Positions 12,967 to 14,516 of a stretch of 14,516 nucleotides of DNA are shown one piece after another. Positions within the stretch are counted from its first letter, which is position 1. Each line of letters begins with the position of its first letter. This DNA is from Flavobacteriales bacterium. Its GTDB lineage: Bacteria > Bacteroidota > Bacteroidia > Flavobacteriales_D > Sanyastnellaceae. A program made the translations under genes and the position numbers. Location of the stretch: positions 1-14,516 of the forward strand of contig CANGVZ010000018.1 of the NCBI GenBank assembly GCA_947457285.1, read 5' to 3'. A model generated the notes under the pieces. That model had not been told where the DNA came from, did no database searches, and saw nothing but the letters and a program-made list of their open reading frames with translations.

Positions 12967-13647
12967 ATGCCTAAAGTAAAAATGCCAAAAAGCGCCCCCA
13001 GCCTGGACATGACGCCCATGGTTGACTTGGGTTTCTTGTTGGTTACTTTCTTCATCCTCACGGCGAAGTTTAGGCCTAATGAACCGGTTATAGTCGATAC
13101 TCCCAAGTCAACATCCAGCATCGCTCTCCCAGAGAAAGTAATGCTCGTTACAATTGACAAAGACGGACGTGTATTCTTCGATCTAAGCGGTAAAGAAATC
13201 AAACGAGCAATGCTGCAAGGCATGCTCGAAAGATATCCGCAGGTAAAGGTTTCTGAAGATGTTGCTCAGCGCTTTGCAGTGCTCGGTACCTTTGGACAGC
13301 CAATCGAAAGAATGGAACAATACATCAAAGGCGACGAAAAATTGCGCAAAGCAATGGACGACCGCAAAGATGCTGGGATTCCACTCGACTCACTCAACAA
13401 CCAATTAGGCGACTGGATTCAAGAGGGATACGAAGCATTCATGACAGATGCTCAAGCCAAAGGCTTCACCATTGCTCAGCTAAAAGACAAAGAAGGTCTT
13501 CGCTACGCAATCAAGGCTGACGGTGACACTGATTATGAAAAAGTCGAGAAAGTAATCGATATTTTTAGAGATAAAAACATCTTCCAATTCAATATGGTGA
13601 CGAGCCTCGAAGGTATCGACGATGCTCCAGCTGTTGTTGAAGAGTAA
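12967..13647 (+). CDS. exbD: ExbD/TolR-family protein, first copy, with long periplasmic insert
   Basis: This 226-residue protein has a single N-terminal TM segment (about 18-36). The start LDMTPMVDLGFLLVTFFIL carries Asp20, equivalent to the proton-binding Asp25 of E. coli ExbD. The periplasmic domain ends with IKADGDTDYEKVEKVIDIFR, matching the conserved RADKxVxYExVMKVMD region. Between the first half of that domain and this motif lies an insert of roughly 75 mostly helical residues (about 95-170) that is absent from the 141-residue E. coli protein. It stands 31 bases before the second exbD, and each gene has an A-rich leader ending AATTATG. It should pair with ExbB as the central stator/rotor dimer. 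Confidence 0.92.
   Translation: MPKVKMPKSAPSLDMTPMVDLGFLLVTFFILTAKFRPNEPVIVDTPKSTSSIALPEKVMLVTIDKDGRVFFDLSGKEIKRAMLQGMLERYPQVKVSEDVAQRFAVLGTFGQPIERMEQYIKGDEKLRKAMDDRKDAGIPLDSLNNQLGDWIQEGYEAFMTDAQAKGFTIAQLKDKEGLRYAIKADGDTDYEKVEKVIDIFRDKNIFQFNMVTSLEGIDDAPAVVEE
13002..13026 (+). repeat. 25-base perfect direct repeat in the two exbD genes (copy 1)
   Basis: These 25 bases, encoding the LDMTPMVD motif, recur without mismatch at 13756-13780 in the second exbD. The flanking codons differ at many third positions, including those of the next residues (Leu, Phe, Leu). Identity at silent sites is therefore confined to this block. Confidence 0.85.
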
Positions 13648-13678
13648 TAATCCACAACCCCATTAAAGAAAACAAATT

Positions 13679-14320
13679 ATGGCAGAAATAATTGACGGCG
13701 GCGGCGGTGGTGGTGGTAAACACCAGAAGAAAAAAGCCAAGAAAGGTAACGTACACCTGGACATGACGCCCATGGTTGACCTCGCGTTCCTCCTACTTAC
13801 TTTCTTCATTCTTGCTACTTCACTCAGCAAGCCAAAAACAATGGAAATCATCTACCCAAAAGAAGTAGAAGACACTGATGAAACAACCAAAGTAGATGAT
13901 GCATTGGCAACAACTGTTTTGGTGGGCGAAGAAGACGAACACGTGTTTTATTACACTGGAGTTTTCAAACCCGACTCAACCGTGCTTATTCATACCGACT
14001 ATTCAAAAGAAGGGATTAGAAAAGTATTGCTTGACAGAAACAAACGTATCAACGATCAAGTGACTGCTCTCAAAGAACAGCTCACCAACAAAATCATCAA
14101 TGATACTACCTACCAAGTAGCTTACTCCAAAATCGTCGGTGATTCATTGGCTCCATTTGTAATCGTAAAAACAATCCCAACTTCTAAGTTCAGAAACGTG
14201 GTGAACGTGATGGATGAATTAAACATCACCAACATCAAGAAAAGAGCTATTATTGATATGGGAGATAGCGAGAATATCGCAATGCGCCAACGAATCGTTG
14301 AACTCGGTTTAAAAAAGTAA
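13679..14320 (+). CDS. exbD: ExbD/TolR-family protein, second copy
   Basis: This 213-residue paralogue of the preceding gene has a longer cytoplasmic N-terminus. A run of seven glycines (7-13) is followed by a very basic segment (KHQKKKAKKG), then the TM start LDMTPMVDLAFLLLTFFIL with the proton-carrier Asp34. The periplasmic domain carries a charged helical insert (about 120-160) and ends with PTSKFRNVVNVMDELNITNIKKRAII, which corresponds to the last helix-strand of ExbD. The insert and loops are unlike those of the first ExbD, so the two are old, diverged paralogues and not a recent copy. They could form a mixed dimer within one ExbB ring. It precedes, by 64 bases, another ORF with the same start context. 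Confidence 0.92.
   Translation: MAEIIDGGGGGGGKHQKKKAKKGNVHLDMTPMVDLAFLLLTFFILATSLSKPKTMEIIYPKEVEDTDETTKVDDALATTVLVGEEDEHVFYYTGVFKPDSTVLIHTDYSKEGIRKVLLDRNKRINDQVTALKEQLTNKIINDTTYQVAYSKIVGDSLAPFVIVKTIPTSKFRNVVNVMDELNITNIKKRAIIDMGDSENIAMRQRIVELGLKK
13697..13717 (+). repeat. Seven glycine codons, GGC x3 then GGT x4
   Basis: A trinucleotide tract near the start of the second exbD encodes seven consecutive glycines ahead of the basic segment. Length change by polymerase slippage would keep the frame. Confidence 0.8.
13756..13780 (+). repeat. 25-base perfect direct repeat in the two exbD genes (copy 2)
   Basis: Identical to 13002-13026 in the first exbD, 754 bases upstream and in the same reading frame. 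Recombination between the two copies would delete 754 bases, not a multiple of three between genes, but would join the start of the first exbD in frame to the body of the second. Confidence 0.85.
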
Positions 14321-14384
14321 CAAGTATTTTGAACGAAGTCATTTCTAAAATGTACAAGCATCAAAATCTTTAAAAAAGAAAATT

Positions 14385-14516
14385 ATGACAGGCCTCATTA
14401 TCATCATTATCATCGCAGCCGTTGTGGCTCTGGTCGGCTTTGAAGGCGGCTGGAACAACGTGCTCAGTGGTAATCGTAATAGCCTCGTATTTGAAGACAA
14501 ATACAAAGACTATGGC
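14385..14516 (+). CDS. Partial small membrane-anchored protein, fourth gene of the exb operon
   Basis: An open frame of 44 codons runs off the window end. It begins MTGLIIIIIIAAVVALVGFE, a single strong hydrophobic segment at the very N-terminus (either a membrane anchor or an uncleaved signal), followed by GGWNNVLSGNRNSLVFEDKY. The leader is A-rich and ends AATTATG, the same context as both exbD genes. No terminator lies in the 64-base gap, so it is probably cotranscribed. In Bacteroidota this position often holds TonB or a periplasmic partner, but the visible part has no TonB proline-rich region or phosphate-binding protein motif. I do not recognise it. Confidence 0.65.
   Translation, partial: MTGLIIIIIIAAVVALVGFEGGWNNVLSGNRNSLVFEDKYKDYG

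Overview
The window looks like a chromosomal segment of a Bacteroidota bacterium, most likely a free-living or marine member of the Flavobacteriales. The evidence is a giant secreted protein with a type IX secretion (T9SS) C-terminal sorting domain and GCTDP...NYNP...GSC repeats, promoter boxes of the TTTG-N(17-23)-TAnnTTTG type, A-rich translation starts that mostly lack a Shine-Dalgarno sequence, and a YwqK/MORN lipoprotein. No phage, transposon, CRISPR or other mobile element was found. Identity below family level is inferred, because no database search was possible.

Layout. On the minus strand, bases 148-3750 encode a 1200-residue modular, cysteine-rich T9SS cargo protein. It ends at a strong hairpin terminator (34-61) preceded by a degenerate heptamer repeat. 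Diverging from it on the plus strand are a long-chain polyprenyl diphosphate synthase (GTG start, probably leaderless) and, one base later, a small MORN/YwqK-type lipoprotein. Next is a secreted GH73-type glucosaminidase with two LysM domains, ending in a bidirectional terminator shared with a minus-strand tRNA-Gln(TTG). Then comes an aldehyde dehydrogenase of the 2-aminomuconate/2-hydroxymuconate semialdehyde class. Its stop codon overlaps, within a CTAG, the stop of a previously hidden 36-codon minus-strand ORF. A perfect 8+8 inverted repeat lies between that ORF and a plus-strand 87-codon gene of unknown function.

The second half is all plus strand. An MltD-like lytic transglycosylase with LysM domains overlaps by one base a SlyD-like FKBP prolyl isomerase. 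A strong terminator follows, and the cell-division protein gene ftsX starts right after it. After a 283-base gap holding two overlapping consensus promoters comes an exbB-exbD-exbD operon. It continues into a fourth small membrane-anchored ORF cut by the window end.

How the genes fit together. Much of the window serves the cell envelope: a lipid carrier for quinones, two LysM peptidoglycan hydrolases, FtsX (which in other bacteria controls such hydrolases), an ExbB/ExbD proton-driven motor with two different ExbD subunits, and a surface or secreted T9SS protein. Most genes are familiar families. The least explained parts are the 36-codon convergent ORF with its upstream dyad, the two-ExbD operon with its unknown fourth member, and the shuffled module architecture of the T9SS protein.
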